A DNA stretch of 64,000 nt from Bin87 sp965232895 (GCA_965232895.1 OZ247430.1:1736001-1800000); one strand, 5' to 3'; shown: positions 52,042 to 60,846, counted from the stretch's first letter. Notes: generated from the letters alone by a model not told the origin. Program-made: numbers and translations.

Positions 52042-53793
52042 TCAGCGACCCATCGCGTAGCCGTCCCGCCGCAGGTCGGCGCCGCCAAACAGGCTGCCGC
52101 GCTCGCGGTCAATCTCGATGGCGCACAGGGAACCCATGCGCGGCGTCCACTCATTCCACACGTCCACGTCGTGGCCGCGCTTGCGGAGGTCGTCCACTAC
52201 GGACGGTTCGATGCGGGACTCAACACCCACCAGGCCCGGACGGTAGGCGTGGGGCCAGAAGGAGTTGGGGAAACTCCAGGTGGACGCTCGCGGGGCTTCG
52301 ATGGCCTGCTGCACGTCCATGCCGAATTCGGCGACGTTCAGGAAGAGTTGCACCATCGACTGGGGCTGCACGTCGCCGCCCGGCGTTCCGAAGGGCATCC
52401 AGGGCTTGCCGTCCTTGAACGCCATCGCCGGGTTGGGAGTAAGGCGCGGCCGCTTGCCAGGCGCCAGACCGGCAGGATGGTCTTCATCCAGCCAGTTCTG
52501 CGCGCCGCGGGCCGACACCATGAAGCCAAGACCGGGAACAATCGGCGCGCCGCCGAACCCGTCGCTGGGCGTGGCGGAGAAGGCATTGCCCCAGCGATCC
52601 ACGGCGCAGATATACGAAGTGTCCGCTGACAGCGGGCCGGCCACCGGTTCGGGTTTTTGGGCCGCGCGGCCGCTCCCCGCCTGGAACGCCCAGGGATCTC
52701 CGGCATCGGGCATCTCGGGGTGAGCCCTGGCCGAGTCTATCTCCCGCCGCCGGATCTCCGCATACTCCCGCGAGAGCAGGCCGGCCATGGGCACGTCCAC
52801 GAAATCGGGGTCGCCGTAGTAGGCGTGCCGGTCGGCGAACGCCAGCTTCAACGCCTCCAACACGGTGTGGATGTACTCGGCGGAGTTGTGGCCCATGCCC
52901 TGGAGGTCACAGCCTTCCAGGATGCGCAGAGCGTGGAGGTTCATGGGTCCCTGGCACCAGGGCCCGCAGGCATATACGTCGATCCCTTTGTAGTCGATCA
53001 TGGGCGGAGTATCCACGCCCACGGAGAAATCTGCCAGGTCGTCCATGGACAGCCACCCGCCCTGGCTCCGGATGAACGCGACCATCTCCTCGGCGATGTC
53101 ACCCTTGTAAAACAGGTCGCGCGCGGCCTGTATGCCGGCCTCGCGACCCGGCCCCGCCGCAGTTCGCTCGGCGTCAATCATGCGCCGGAAGGTCCGGGCC
53201 AGGTCGGACTGTACCAGCAGGTCACCGATGCCCAGGGCCTTGCCTCCGGGATAGAAGATCTCCATGGTGCTGGTCCACTGGCTGGTGTCCCCTTCGTCGA
53301 GGATGATGTTATCGCCGCTGCTGACCAGCGCCCGGTGCAGCGTGGCGGGGATGGGGAAGCCGCCGCCGGCTATTTCCAGCGCTGGAGTGACCACCTGCTC
53401 GAAGGTCATGGTGCCGTAACGGCTGAGGGTGGTGAGCCAGGCGTCGGGCGCGGCCGGCGTTACGGTGCGCATCACTCCATGAGGTATGTCGCCGCCATGT
53501 TCACGCCGGAAATAGTCAATCGACGCCTCAGCCGGCCAGCGACCCAGGCCGCTGATCTCCCTGGTGTCGCCCGACTCGGCGTGGTGGATGATGATGGGAG
53601 CCACGCCGCCGAAGCTGGTGTACTGGGGCAGCGTCACGTTGATCACGATGCCGGCGGCAACGCCGGCGTCAATAGCATTGCCCCCCTGCTCGAGGATGCG
53701 GTAACCGGCCGCGGTTGCCAGGTAGTGACCGGTGCTTACCATGTGGGTAACGCCGCCCACCAGTGGGCGATAGCTTCTCAATCCCAATACCAT
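52042..53793 (-). CDS. Gamma-glutamyltransferase family (Ntn hydrolase)
   Basis: This 583-residue protein matches gamma-glutamyltransferases. The N-terminal part has MVSTGHYLATAAGYRILEQG with GNAIDAGVAAG, the usual opening. The middle reaches ADTSYICAVD, where Thr392 is the expected autocatalytic nucleophile (typical TTHxxV context is altered to DTSY). The C-terminal half has GDVQPQSMVQLFLNV and ADLRRDGYAMG. The protein is processed into two chains. No signal peptide is visible, so unlike many it may be cytoplasmic. The ATG at 53793 has GGAGG upstream; the frame runs further into the divergent region but without similarity. It removes glutamyl groups from glutathione-like or cephalosporin-like substrates. 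Confidence 0.88.
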   Translation of the reverse strand: MVLGLRSYRPLVGGVTHMVSTGHYLATAAGYRILEQGGNAIDAGVAAGIVINVTLPQYTSFGGVAPIIIHHAESGDTREISGLGRWPAEASIDYFRREHGGDIPHGVMRTVTPAAPDAWLTTLSRYGTMTFEQVVTPALEIAGGGFPIPATLHRALVSSGDNIILDEGDTSQWTSTMEIFYPGGKALGIGDLLVQSDLARTFRRMIDAERTAAGPGREAGIQAARDLFYKGDIAEEMVAFIRSQGGWLSMDDLADFSVGVDTPPMIDYKGIDVYACGPWCQGPMNLHALRILEGCDLQGMGHNSAEYIHTVLEALKLAFADRHAYYGDPDFVDVPMAGLLSREYAEIRRREIDSARAHPEMPDAGDPWAFQAGSGRAAQKPEPVAGPLSADTSYICAVDRWGNAFSATPSDGFGGAPIVPGLGFMVSARGAQNWLDEDHPAGLAPGKRPRLTPNPAMAFKDGKPWMPFGTPGGDVQPQSMVQLFLNVAEFGMDVQQAIEAPRASTWSFPNSFWPHAYRPGLVGVESRIEPSVVDDLRKRGHDVDVWNEWTPRMGSLCAIEIDRERGSLFGGADLRRDGYAMGR

Positions 53794-53877
53794 AGTGACC
53801 TCCGCAGCAGGGCTGCGCTTGTTTTGGGTTTGCTGTTGATTGAACGGGAGTATAGGGTATCGGGGCCGGGGCTGCCA

Positions 53878-53906
53878 GTTGGGGTACGATGGCGGTTTGC
53901 TACAAT
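53878..53906 (+). promoter_or_regulatory. Candidate promoter of the ATPase/nuclease-like pair
   Basis: TTGGGG (53878-53883) and TACAAT (53901-53906) are separated by 17 bases, predicting a start near 53913 and a leader of about 31 bases before ATG 53944. The -35 box is weak. The gene is divergent from the glutamyltransferase. Confidence 0.45.
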
Positions 53907-53943
53907 AGCCTACCCGCAGCGGCGCAGCGTAGGAAGACAGACC

Positions 53944-55509
53944 ATGACTACGGCACCCGACGCTAACCATCTCGAACTGACGGTTTCCAACATCGGCCCA
54001 ATCGCCGAGGGAAAGATCCAGCTGCGCCCCATGTCCGTGTTCGTGGGGCCGAGCAACACGGGCAAGTCGTACTTGGCCGTGTTGATTTACGCGCTGCACC
54101 AGTTTCTCGGCTCTTATTCCGGTAACTTTGCTCACCGGCGCAACTTCGACCGGATGTTCATATCCGGACTGCCGGCGATAATGCCGACGCAAGACATTGC
54201 CTTGTCGGTGGAGGATATCGCCGTACTTAACGACTGGGCGCAGGAACGTTCGCCGCGTCCGGAAGCAATCTTGCATCAAGAGTCGTTGGCTCAAGACTTT
54301 GAGTTGCCGGAGGCGGTCGCAGCGCTGGTTCGCCAGGTTGTCAGTGGAGTTGAGGGAGTGAGCGAAGTTCTGGACAGCGAAATCGTAAGATGCTTCGGTA
54401 TCGACAAAACCGAGGATCTGATCCGTTATCCGAACAACGCGGAATCTGGTTTTACCATCCGCGGCAAGTCCACGGCGGGATCAGGGTATAGCAGTTCTTT
54501 CCAGTACGAGATCACCCGGGCCGGGCAAGGTTTTAATATCGGCGCCTCAATCCCGGATGCTATGCCTATAGGCATCGGGCAGAACACCTTCCTCCCGCGG
54601 CTTTTCTGGATGACGGAACCGGAAGGCGATGATAAAGAGGATAACGCCCACCAGATTTTGGGTTGGCTTGCGCGCTCGGCACTTTCTCATATCGTCGGTC
54701 CTTTGGGGCATCCGGCGCATTATCTCCCCGCTGACCGCGCTGGAGTAATGCACGCCCATCAGGTGGCTGTGCGTGGTCTGATTGCCGGCGCATCGCGCAC
54801 CTCATTGCGCCGAGATTCACCGATGCCAGTGTTGTCTGGAGTACTCGGCGACTTTCTGGAGCAACTGGTCTCTTTGGCATCCGAGCCTATTTTCCGGTCG
54901 CGGAAAGGTCAGGATAACGATCTGGCGCTGCGTTTGGAACGAGGACTAATGCGAGGGGCCGTTCGTGTCGAAAGATCACAAGTTGACTACCCTTCTTTCG
55001 TCTATCGCCCGTCCGGCTGGGAACGGGATCTGCCACTGATGAATGCATCATCCATGGTGTCCGAGCTGGCCCCGGTTGTGCTGTACCTGCGCCACGTGGT
55101 CGATCCAGGGGATACGCTTATCATTGAGGAACCGGAGTCTCACCTGCACCCGGCAATGCAGGTGGAGTTCGTGAGGCTCTTGGCGGCGGCGGTGAAAGCC
55201 GGCATCCGCGTCATCATCACAACGCACAGCGAATGGGTGCTGGAAGAACTGGCGAACCTGGTTCTCCTGTCGGAACTTCCCGTTGAACATCGCGCCGGCA
55301 TTGAAGGCGCTGACTTGGCCCTCACACCTCACCAGGTTGGCGCGTGGTTCTTCGAGCCCGACTACGAGAGGGGCGGTTCGGTGGTCAAAGAAATACCTCT
55401 CGACAAAGAGATGGGAAAGTTCCCCTCCGAGTTCGGGCTGGTTACCGCTGAACTCTATAACCGTTTTGCTAAGATTTCCAACCGGATTGAGCGCCTTACG
55501 GAGGAATAA
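53944..55509 (+). CDS. OLD/SMC-like AAA ATPase, first gene of a possible defence pair
   Basis: This 521-residue protein has Walker A as GPSNTGKS (residues 35-42) near the N-terminus, Walker B as LIIEEPESHLHP (Asp390 to His400 region) and a switch histidine in TTHSEWVLEEL, typical of OLD/RecF-type ABC-like ATPases of the AAA_15/AAA_21 group. The middle (about 90-330) is a helical insertion in place of the SMC coiled coil. No TOPRIM domain is present, unlike true OLD proteins. The ATG at 53944 has AGGAAG eight bases before it. Its stop TAA overlaps the ATG of the next gene (TAATG), so the two are tightly coupled. Such ATPases paired with a small nuclease act in anti-phage systems of the Septu/PARIS/Gabija type, but none of these matches exactly. 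Confidence 0.8.
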   Translation: MTTAPDANHLELTVSNIGPIAEGKIQLRPMSVFVGPSNTGKSYLAVLIYALHQFLGSYSGNFAHRRNFDRMFISGLPAIMPTQDIALSVEDIAVLNDWAQERSPRPEAILHQESLAQDFELPEAVAALVRQVVSGVEGVSEVLDSEIVRCFGIDKTEDLIRYPNNAESGFTIRGKSTAGSGYSSSFQYEITRAGQGFNIGASIPDAMPIGIGQNTFLPRLFWMTEPEGDDKEDNAHQILGWLARSALSHIVGPLGHPAHYLPADRAGVMHAHQVAVRGLIAGASRTSLRRDSPMPVLSGVLGDFLEQLVSLASEPIFRSRKGQDNDLALRLERGLMRGAVRVERSQVDYPSFVYRPSGWERDLPLMNASSMVSELAPVVLYLRHVVDPGDTLIIEEPESHLHPAMQVEFVRLLAAAVKAGIRVIITTHSEWVLEELANLVLLSELPVEHRAGIEGADLALTPHQVGAWFFEPDYERGGSVVKEIPLDKEMGKFPSEFGLVTAELYNRFAKISNRIERLTEE

Positions 55510-56015
55510 TGCCAGCAACCGCCGTCGCTGCTGTCAAGACGCGAACCGACCCGCTGTGCCACGCGACAAGTTGCAGAGACCGCGGTTGTTCATTAGACCT
55601 GACAGGAGCTCCTGCGCCCTATGCGCTAATCCACATAGATTCTGAAACGTTTCGCGTCCTCCATAGCCAGTGGCGTCTTCCCAACGACCAACCGCGCTGC
55701 GACTATTTGTTTGTTGGGGGCAACGATATTGGCGGCGGGCCTTGGGTTGTGCCGGTGGAGTTGACTACCGGCCGTAAGGAAACCGGAGACTTCTTGGCCC
55801 AAATAAGAGGCGGAATCTCGGTTGCTGACGAACTCTTACCAAGGGATAATCGCTATCGACTCTATCCTGTCGGAGGGTGCCATCTCAGGAAACTGGGACG
55901 GGAAGTTGCCGATGAATTACGGAAACGGGGCAACCGTGTCAATTTCCGCGGTCAGCTACGGAATATAGATCTGGTTGAATGTGGCGCTCGACTGGCCGAT
56001 GTCCTGGTGGAATAA
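55509..56015 (+). CDS. Small PD-(D/E)XK-like partner protein of the ATPase
   Basis: This 168-residue protein overlaps the ATPase gene by one base. Its core CDYLFVGGNDIGG (Asp65) followed by VVPVELTTGRKETG (Glu84, Thr86) has the D-x(n)-ExT/K pattern of PD-(D/E)XK nucleases; the usual Lys is replaced by Thr, with Lys90 a possible substitute. A helix GDFLAQIRGGISVADELL follows, as in such nucleases. A cluster of cysteines at 17, 22 and 27 (CHATSCRDRGC) could bind zinc. The end DELRKRGNRVNFRGQLRNID is unrecognised. The fold call is an inference. It is the likely effector of the pair. Confidence 0.55.
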   Translation: MPATAVAAVKTRTDPLCHATSCRDRGCSLDLTGAPAPYALIHIDSETFRVLHSQWRLPNDQPRCDYLFVGGNDIGGGPWVVPVELTTGRKETGDFLAQIRGGISVADELLPRDNRYRLYPVGGCHLRKLGREVADELRKRGNRVNFRGQLRNIDLVECGARLADVLVE

Positions 56016-56096
56016 GTCTGTCTCCAACCCACGCTTGACACTATTACCGCCGCTGACTAGGCTGACCGCAGCCCGAAAACATGGAGGGACCCGCCC

Positions 56097-57272
56097 ATGT
56101 ACGACCTGCTCATCAAAGGCGGCACGGTAATCGACCCCACGCAGAACCTGAACGGCGCATATGACGTCGCGATCACCGATGGCAAGATTGCCGCCGTCGC
56201 CGCCGACATCTCGGCCGACGAGGCCGCCCGAGTAGTGGAGGTGCGCGGCAAATACGTGACCCCCGGCCTGATCGACCTGCACACCCACGTGTACGAGGGT
56301 GTGAACGGCAACGGCGTCAATGCCGACGTGGGCGGCGTCCGCGCCGGCGTAACCACCATGGTGGACGCCGGCAGCAGCGGCTGCGATACCTACGGCGGTT
56401 TTCCGGCGCACATCATTCCCAACAACGCCACCGAGGTGATCCCCTTCCTGCACATCTGCCGCACCGGTCTGGCCACCACGCCGGACATCTTCTCGCCCAG
56501 CAGCATCGACCTGGAGCGGACAATCCAGGTCGTGGAGGAAAGCAACGGCACGATCCGCGGAATCAAGGCCCGCATGGTCTCGCCGGCGCTGGAGATCATG
56601 GGCATGGAGATGCCGCGCCTGGCCAAGCGCGCGGCCCGCGAGGCCGGCGTGCGCCTCATGGTCCACATCGGCGACACCGAAAAGCGCTATCCCGCCGAGG
56701 TGATCCGGGACCTGCTTCCCCTGATGGAGCCGGGAGACATCGTCACCCACTTCTTCACCGCCAACCCGGGCGGCGTGCTGGACAGCGACGGCAACCTGGT
56801 TCCCGAGGCCCGGGAAGCCCACGAACGCGGCGTCTGGCTGGACACGGCCCACGGGCGCGCCAACTTCAGTTTTGACATCGGCGAACGCGTGCTCGACCAG
56901 GGGGTGGAACCTCACTGCATCAGCACCGACCTCACCGTGCCGGGACGCGTCCGCACCGTCCACAGCATGACCGAGATGATGACCCGGTTCTTGGCCATGG
57001 GCTTCACTCTCGACCGCGTGGTGGAGATGTGCACCATCAACCCAGCGCGGGCCATCGGCGAAGAGGAGCGCCTGGGCAGCTTGGAGGCCGGCAAGCAGGC
57101 CGACGTCTCGGTGCTGGACATCCAGGACGGCGACTGGGTGGTCTACGACGTGCTGGGCAATGGGCGGAACTCGGAACGCGCGGTGACGCCCGTGCTGTCG
57201 GTGAAGCGGGGCGAGGTGTTCGAAGCCGGCTGGGGACCCCGGCCCTGGGGTTGGGAGCCGGACAACGCCTAG
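56097..57272 (+). CDS. Dihydroorotase-like amidohydrolase (deacylase type)
   Basis: This 391-residue cyclic amidohydrolase begins MYDLLIKGGTVIDPTQN and has the metal site GLIDLHTHVYEGVNG. Other marks are AGVTTMVDAGSSGCDT, a carboxylatable Lys region (IRGIKARMVSP), HIGDTEKRY for metal His, and the VLDSDGNLVPEARE end domain with MCTINPARAIGEEERLGSLEAGKQADVS, typical of amidohydrolase C-termini. The group includes dihydroorotases and acyl-amino-acid deacetylases; the true substrate is unknown. ATGGAGGG precedes the ATG. It is likely co-transcribed with ispH after 106 bases. Confidence 0.85.
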   Translation: MYDLLIKGGTVIDPTQNLNGAYDVAITDGKIAAVAADISADEAARVVEVRGKYVTPGLIDLHTHVYEGVNGNGVNADVGGVRAGVTTMVDAGSSGCDTYGGFPAHIIPNNATEVIPFLHICRTGLATTPDIFSPSSIDLERTIQVVEESNGTIRGIKARMVSPALEIMGMEMPRLAKRAAREAGVRLMVHIGDTEKRYPAEVIRDLLPLMEPGDIVTHFFTANPGGVLDSDGNLVPEAREAHERGVWLDTAHGRANFSFDIGERVLDQGVEPHCISTDLTVPGRVRTVHSMTEMMTRFLAMGFTLDRVVEMCTINPARAIGEEERLGSLEAGKQADVSVLDIQDGDWVVYDVLGNGRNSERAVTPVLSVKRGEVFEAGWGPRPWGWEPDNA

Positions 57273-57378
57273 GGGCGATATCGAACGTACACGAGCAAAG
57301 ATAAACAGGATTTACTGAATGAGCATTCAAGGGATCGTGGGCCGCAGGGGCGATGATGCGCTGCGAGAGGATTACAAA

Positions 57379-58299
57379 ATGGTTGAAGTGATATTGAGTT
57401 CCCCGAGAGGGTTCTGCGCCGGGGTGGTGCGGGCCATCGACGTTGTGGAGGAATGCCTGGAGCGGTTCGGCCCTCCCGTTTATGTCAAACACCAGATTGT
57501 GCACAATCCCTACGTCGTTGCCGAGTTGGAGCAAAAAGGGGCAATCACCGTCGAGGAGGTGGACGAGGTGCCCGACGGATCCTTGGTGGTGTTCTCGGCG
57601 CACGGCTCGCCTCCGGAGGATTTCGAGAAAGCGGCCGAACGCAACCTCCGGGTGATCGACGCAGTATGCCCACTGGTGACCCGGGTGCACAACGAGGCCA
57701 AAAAGTACCACCGCGAAGGCAAGAGAGTGCTCTTGGTAGGGCACCAGGGACACCAGGAAGTCCGCGGGACCATGGGGCAGGCTCCGATGACCCTCATCAA
57801 CGATACCGCGCCCCTGTCGGAGCAGGAGGTCAGCGCCGACATGGACTGGTCCGACGACACCGAAGTGGCCGTCATCACTCAGACTACGCTGTCCGTAGGG
57901 GACACGGCCAACGCCATCGGCGCCATCCGGGAACGGTTCCCCGGCGCCGTGGTGCGGAACGATATCTGCTACGCGACGACCAACCGCCAGGACGCGGTCA
58001 CGCAGATGGCGGGACTGGTCGACGTGGTGCTGGTGATCGGCGCGCAGAACTCGTCGAACTGCAACCGACTGCGGGAGGTCGCCGAAGCCAACGGTACGCC
58101 GGCCTACCTGATCAACGGCCCGGACGAGATCAACCCCGACTGGCTGGTGGGACGCCAGCGGGCCGGCATAACCTCCGGCGCATCGACTCCGGAAGTGCTG
58201 GTGGAAGCGGTGATCGCCGAGCTCAGGCCGGAAAAAGTCACCCTCCTGGAAGGCGCCGAGGAGGACATCACCTTCACGCTTCCCCGGGAACTGCGCTGA
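57379..58299 (+). CDS. ispH: 4-hydroxy-3-methylbut-2-enyl diphosphate reductase (IspH)
   Basis: This 306-residue protein makes isopentenyl and dimethylallyl diphosphate, the last step of the MEP isoprenoid pathway. The three [4Fe-4S] cysteines are Cys13 (RGFCAGVV), Cys97 (DAVCPLVTRVH) and Cys197 (NDICYATTNRQ). The conserved His42, His75 (SAHGS), His125 and Glu127 (GHQEVRG), Thr168 (TQTTLS) and the NSSNCNRL block complete the site. The ATG at 57379 has GAGAGG nine bases upstream; an ATG at 57319 would add 20 residues that overlap a CAGGATTT repeat-like stretch. It is the only IspH-type gene in the window. Confidence 0.93.
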   Translation: MVEVILSSPRGFCAGVVRAIDVVEECLERFGPPVYVKHQIVHNPYVVAELEQKGAITVEEVDEVPDGSLVVFSAHGSPPEDFEKAAERNLRVIDAVCPLVTRVHNEAKKYHREGKRVLLVGHQGHQEVRGTMGQAPMTLINDTAPLSEQEVSADMDWSDDTEVAVITQTTLSVGDTANAIGAIRERFPGAVVRNDICYATTNRQDAVTQMAGLVDVVLVIGAQNSSNCNRLREVAEANGTPAYLINGPDEINPDWLVGRQRAGITSGASTPEVLVEAVIAELRPEKVTLLEGAEEDITFTLPRELR

Positions 58300-58353
58300 G
58301 CGTCACGCCTCCGAACTGCGCCCCACACGGATTGGCCGGCGCCCAGTGAACGT

Positions 58354-59223
58354 TTAGCCCAGGGCGGGCGGCCAGTGCGTTTGCCGCCGCTGGGCCGCGT
58401 TGAGCACCCAGCAGGTGCTCAACTCTATCCTGCCCGCGTTATCCCGAACCTGCTGGTACGCTTCCATGAAATTGGAGGTCAGGATGCCGGCCGGCAGCGC
58501 GAACAGCCCGATGCCCAACAGGGCGATGAAGCCGGCGATCACCCGCCCAACCAGAGTGCCCGGCACCACCTCCAGCGACGGCAGCGTGGTCAGGATCACC
58601 ACCGAGGCCCACAGCGAGTCGCCGATGGACCCGAACTGTTCGTGGTTCCCGTTGGGCAGATTGGTTTCCGCTGAGTGCATCAGGTAGCCCGCGGCCAGCC
58701 AGAACACGCTCAGGGTCACCAGCACGCTGACCAACTGCGACGCCGACCGCATCATCACCCGTCCCATCAGGCGCATCGCCGGGAAGCGCCTTCCGGTCAT
58801 GATCAGGCGAGACACCAGCCGAAAGATCGGCAGCACCTCAACCTCGCCGAAGATGATCATCACCACCAGCGTCGGCCAGATGGCGATGAAGTCGATAATC
58901 GCCGCCGCGTTGGTGGTGGCGTACCGCAGCCGGCTCTTCCATCCCCCCCGCCGGTAGTTGTGGTGCCAGACGATGCACCACAGCCGGATGAGGTACTCGG
59001 CGGCGAACACGCTGATGAAGAAGAACTCCAGCTTGGTGTTGCCAACGGCCAGGTTGACCGCGCTGAACATCACCAGCCCGAAGATGGTGAAATCCACGAT
59101 CCGCGCCGCGCCGCCGCTGTCCGCCTCCAGCACGTGAAACACCGCGTGCTGGAGGCGCGCGTAGGGGTGGGCGCTGGGCAGCCGACATTGCAGCAGGGTT
59201 CCCCTGCCGAAAAACGTCCCCAT
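58354..59223 (-). CDS. K+-channel-family protein with non-canonical filter
   Basis: This 289-residue protein has six hydrophobic segments of the voltage-gated potassium channel type: an S4-like LPIFRLVSRLIMTGRRFPAMR, pore helix DSLWASVVIL and S6 GFIALLGIGLFALPAGILTSNF, all as in canonical family members (SLWWAVVTLTTVGYGD). The filter, however, reads TTLPSLEVVP (residues 212-221): TVGYGD is replaced by TLPSLE. The frame is clean through this region, so it is not an obvious sequencing error. It is unlikely to be a K+-selective pore as it stands. The C-terminus is short (FMEAYQQVRDNAGRIELSTC). The start at 59223 has no clear ribosome site. Confidence 0.85.
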   Translation of the reverse strand: MGTFFGRGTLLQCRLPSAHPYARLQHAVFHVLEADSGGAARIVDFTIFGLVMFSAVNLAVGNTKLEFFFISVFAAEYLIRLWCIVWHHNYRRGGWKSRLRYATTNAAAIIDFIAIWPTLVVMIIFGEVEVLPIFRLVSRLIMTGRRFPAMRLMGRVMMRSASQLVSVLVTLSVFWLAAGYLMHSAETNLPNGNHEQFGSIGDSLWASVVILTTLPSLEVVPGTLVGRVIAGFIALLGIGLFALPAGILTSNFMEAYQQVRDNAGRIELSTCWVLNAAQRRQTHWPPALG

Positions 59224-59244
59224 GGATTACTGTGCGCCGGTATG

Positions 59245-59345
59245 GTCAGAAGCAGGATTCGACGGATCAACCGGATTGGAACTGTTCCGTGACGGAAATC
59301 TCCCAATCCTGCCAAATCATAAAATCCGGCAAATCCTGCTTCTGG
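59245..59345. repeat. TCAGAATCAGG palindromic repeat, copy 5
   Basis: GTCAGAAGCAGGATTCGACG (59245) and AAATCCTGCTTCTGGC (ending 59345) form inverted ends of a ~101-base palindrome. Both arms carry the same change (AAGC in place of AATC), so base pairing is kept, which argues for a selected or recently formed structure. It lies between two minus-strand genes. Confidence 0.75.
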
Positions 59346-59354
59346 CGAATGGCC

Positions 59355-60101
59355 CTACATCGCCGTCCGCCCACCATCAATTACCAACTCGCTGCCGGTC
59401 ATGAAAGACGCCTCATCCGACGCCAGGAACAGCACGCCATACGCGATGTCCTCCGCCTGGCCCAACCGGCCCAGCGGCGTCCGATTCAACCGGTCCTCGC
59501 GTCCGCCGGCGGCCAGCAGATCTGCGGTCATGTCGGTCTCGATGGTGCCGGGATGCACGCTGTTGCAGCGGATGCCGTCGCTGGCGTGCTGGATGGCCGT
59601 GGACTTGGTGAACAGCCGCACCGCGCCCTTGGATGCGGTATAAGCGGACGAGATGTGGTTGCCCACCAGGCCGGCGACGCTGGAGATGTTCACGATGGAG
59701 CCGCCGCCGTTGCGCCGCATTTCGGGGATGGCGGCCTTGGTGCCCAGGAACACGCCCTTGGCGTTGACGCTCATCGTGACGTCCCAGTTCTCCATCGTGG
59801 TGTCCTCAACCCGCTCCGGCATGTACACGCCGGCGTTGTTCACCAGGATGTCCAGCTTGCCGAACCGCTCCACCGCGGCCGCGATGCCGTCCTTCCAGGA
59901 CTGCTCGTCGGTCACGTCCAGGTGGACGAACAGGCACTCGCCGCCCAGTTCATTGATCTCGGCCTCAACCTGTCGCCCCAGTTCGTCCCGCAGGTCGCCG
60001 ATGACCACCTTGCAACCCTCGCGGGAGAACATCCGCGCCTCGGTGGCGCCCATGCCCCGGGCGCCGCCGCTGATGAAAGCCACCTTGTTTTCCAATCGCA
60101 T
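59355..60101 (-). CDS. Short-chain dehydrogenase/reductase, paralogue 1
   Basis: This 248-residue SDR begins MRLENKVAFISGGARGMGATEA (Gly motif), with DVTDEQ, NNAGVYMPE, Ser in NISSVAGL and YTASKGA for Tyr-x3-Lys. It ends FMTGSELVIDGGRTAM, a common ending for the bile-acid/steroid-type SDR group. The ATG at 60101 is supported by GAGG and equals the start of its paralogue at 62343-63095. Identity over most of the length is high by eye. A Uma2 gene precedes it (16-base gap), giving a coupled pair. Confidence 0.9.
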   Translation of the reverse strand: MRLENKVAFISGGARGMGATEARMFSREGCKVVIGDLRDELGRQVEAEINELGGECLFVHLDVTDEQSWKDGIAAAVERFGKLDILVNNAGVYMPERVEDTTMENWDVTMSVNAKGVFLGTKAAIPEMRRNGGGSIVNISSVAGLVGNHISSAYTASKGAVRLFTKSTAIQHASDGIRCNSVHPGTIETDMTADLLAAGGREDRLNRTPLGRLGQAEDIAYGVLFLASDEASFMTGSELVIDGGRTAM

Positions 60102-60117
60102 TGTTGTAGCCTCGCTG

Positions 60118-60846
60118 TCATGATTGCTGTCGCAGTTGTTCCAGTTGCTCCCGGAGCCGGGCGTTTTCGGCCTCGGCGGCGCGGCGAGCAGCTTCGCTTT
60201 CGCGGCGAGCAGATTCGGTTTCCTGGTGCGTCCGCAGCCATTGGGCCGTCGTGGGGTCAAACAGCCGCAACCTCAAGCCCGGCGTTACGCAAAGATCCAA
60301 ATCCAGCACCGCGCTGTATCCGTGCAGGACGCCGTCGTCATCCGTGGTGAGCGGCTGCTCCCGGTACTCTGTTCCGTCCAGGGTTTCCATAACGAGCGCC
60401 GGCGTAAAGTAGTTTCCGGTGGGGTCAAAGCGCACGTACTCCGTAACGCCCATGTCGGCGTAGATGCGGCGTTTTGCAGTAGCATCCCGCCGCCAGGTGC
60501 GGGATGAAGCGATTTCCATGATGAAGTCCGGCGCTTTACCCTCACGCCAAACCAGCCACGAATCCCGGGGATGCGTCCCCGTTACGCCGAAGACGGCGAA
60601 AACATCGGGTGCAACCCTGACGTCATTCCGGTTCATCCGATAGTAGATCAACATATCGCCGCCGACGTAAACGTCGTCGCGTTCGTGGTATCGAACGCGC
60701 AACGTGGAAACGGTTTCAGTCAGCGGCGTGTACTGCGCTTCGGATTCGGCCATGGGTTCACCATCGGAAGACGGGTAGTCGATGGTGAGATCATCCACCT
60801 CATCCTCGTCGTGAGGAAGCTGTTGTCTTGCAGTTTTGCTGACCAT
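60118..60846 (-). CDS. Uma2 family (DUF820) putative nuclease, copy 1
   Basis: This 242-residue protein matches Uma2, a PD-(D/E)XK-fold family widespread in Chloroflexota and cyanobacteria. Marks are RYHERDDVYVGGDMLIYYR, RVAPDVFAVFG (Asp of the active site) and GKAPDFIMEIASSRTWRRD (Glu of E-x-S). A C-terminal coiled coil (RREAEAARRAAEAENARLREQ-like heptads) follows. The function of Uma2 proteins is largely unknown. It is separated by 105 bases from the NTR-like gene and is a paralogue of the gene at 61541. Confidence 0.82.
   Translation of the reverse strand: MVSKTARQQLPHDEDEVDDLTIDYPSSDGEPMAESEAQYTPLTETVSTLRVRYHERDDVYVGGDMLIYYRMNRNDVRVAPDVFAVFGVTGTHPRDSWLVWREGKAPDFIMEIASSRTWRRDATAKRRIYADMGVTEYVRFDPTGNYFTPALVMETLDGTEYREQPLTTDDDGVLHGYSAVLDLDLCVTPGLRLRLFDPTTAQWLRTHQETESARRESEAARRAAEAENARLREQLEQLRQQS

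Noticed and set aside
52657..53943. N-terminal extension of the ATPase frame across the glutamyltransferase gene
   Set aside because: It is antisense to a conserved enzyme; the ATG at 53944 has a ribosome site and begins the ATPase domain.
54547..54880. Short minus-strand frames inside the ATPase gene
   Set aside because: They are antisense shadows without ribosome sites or family-like sequence.
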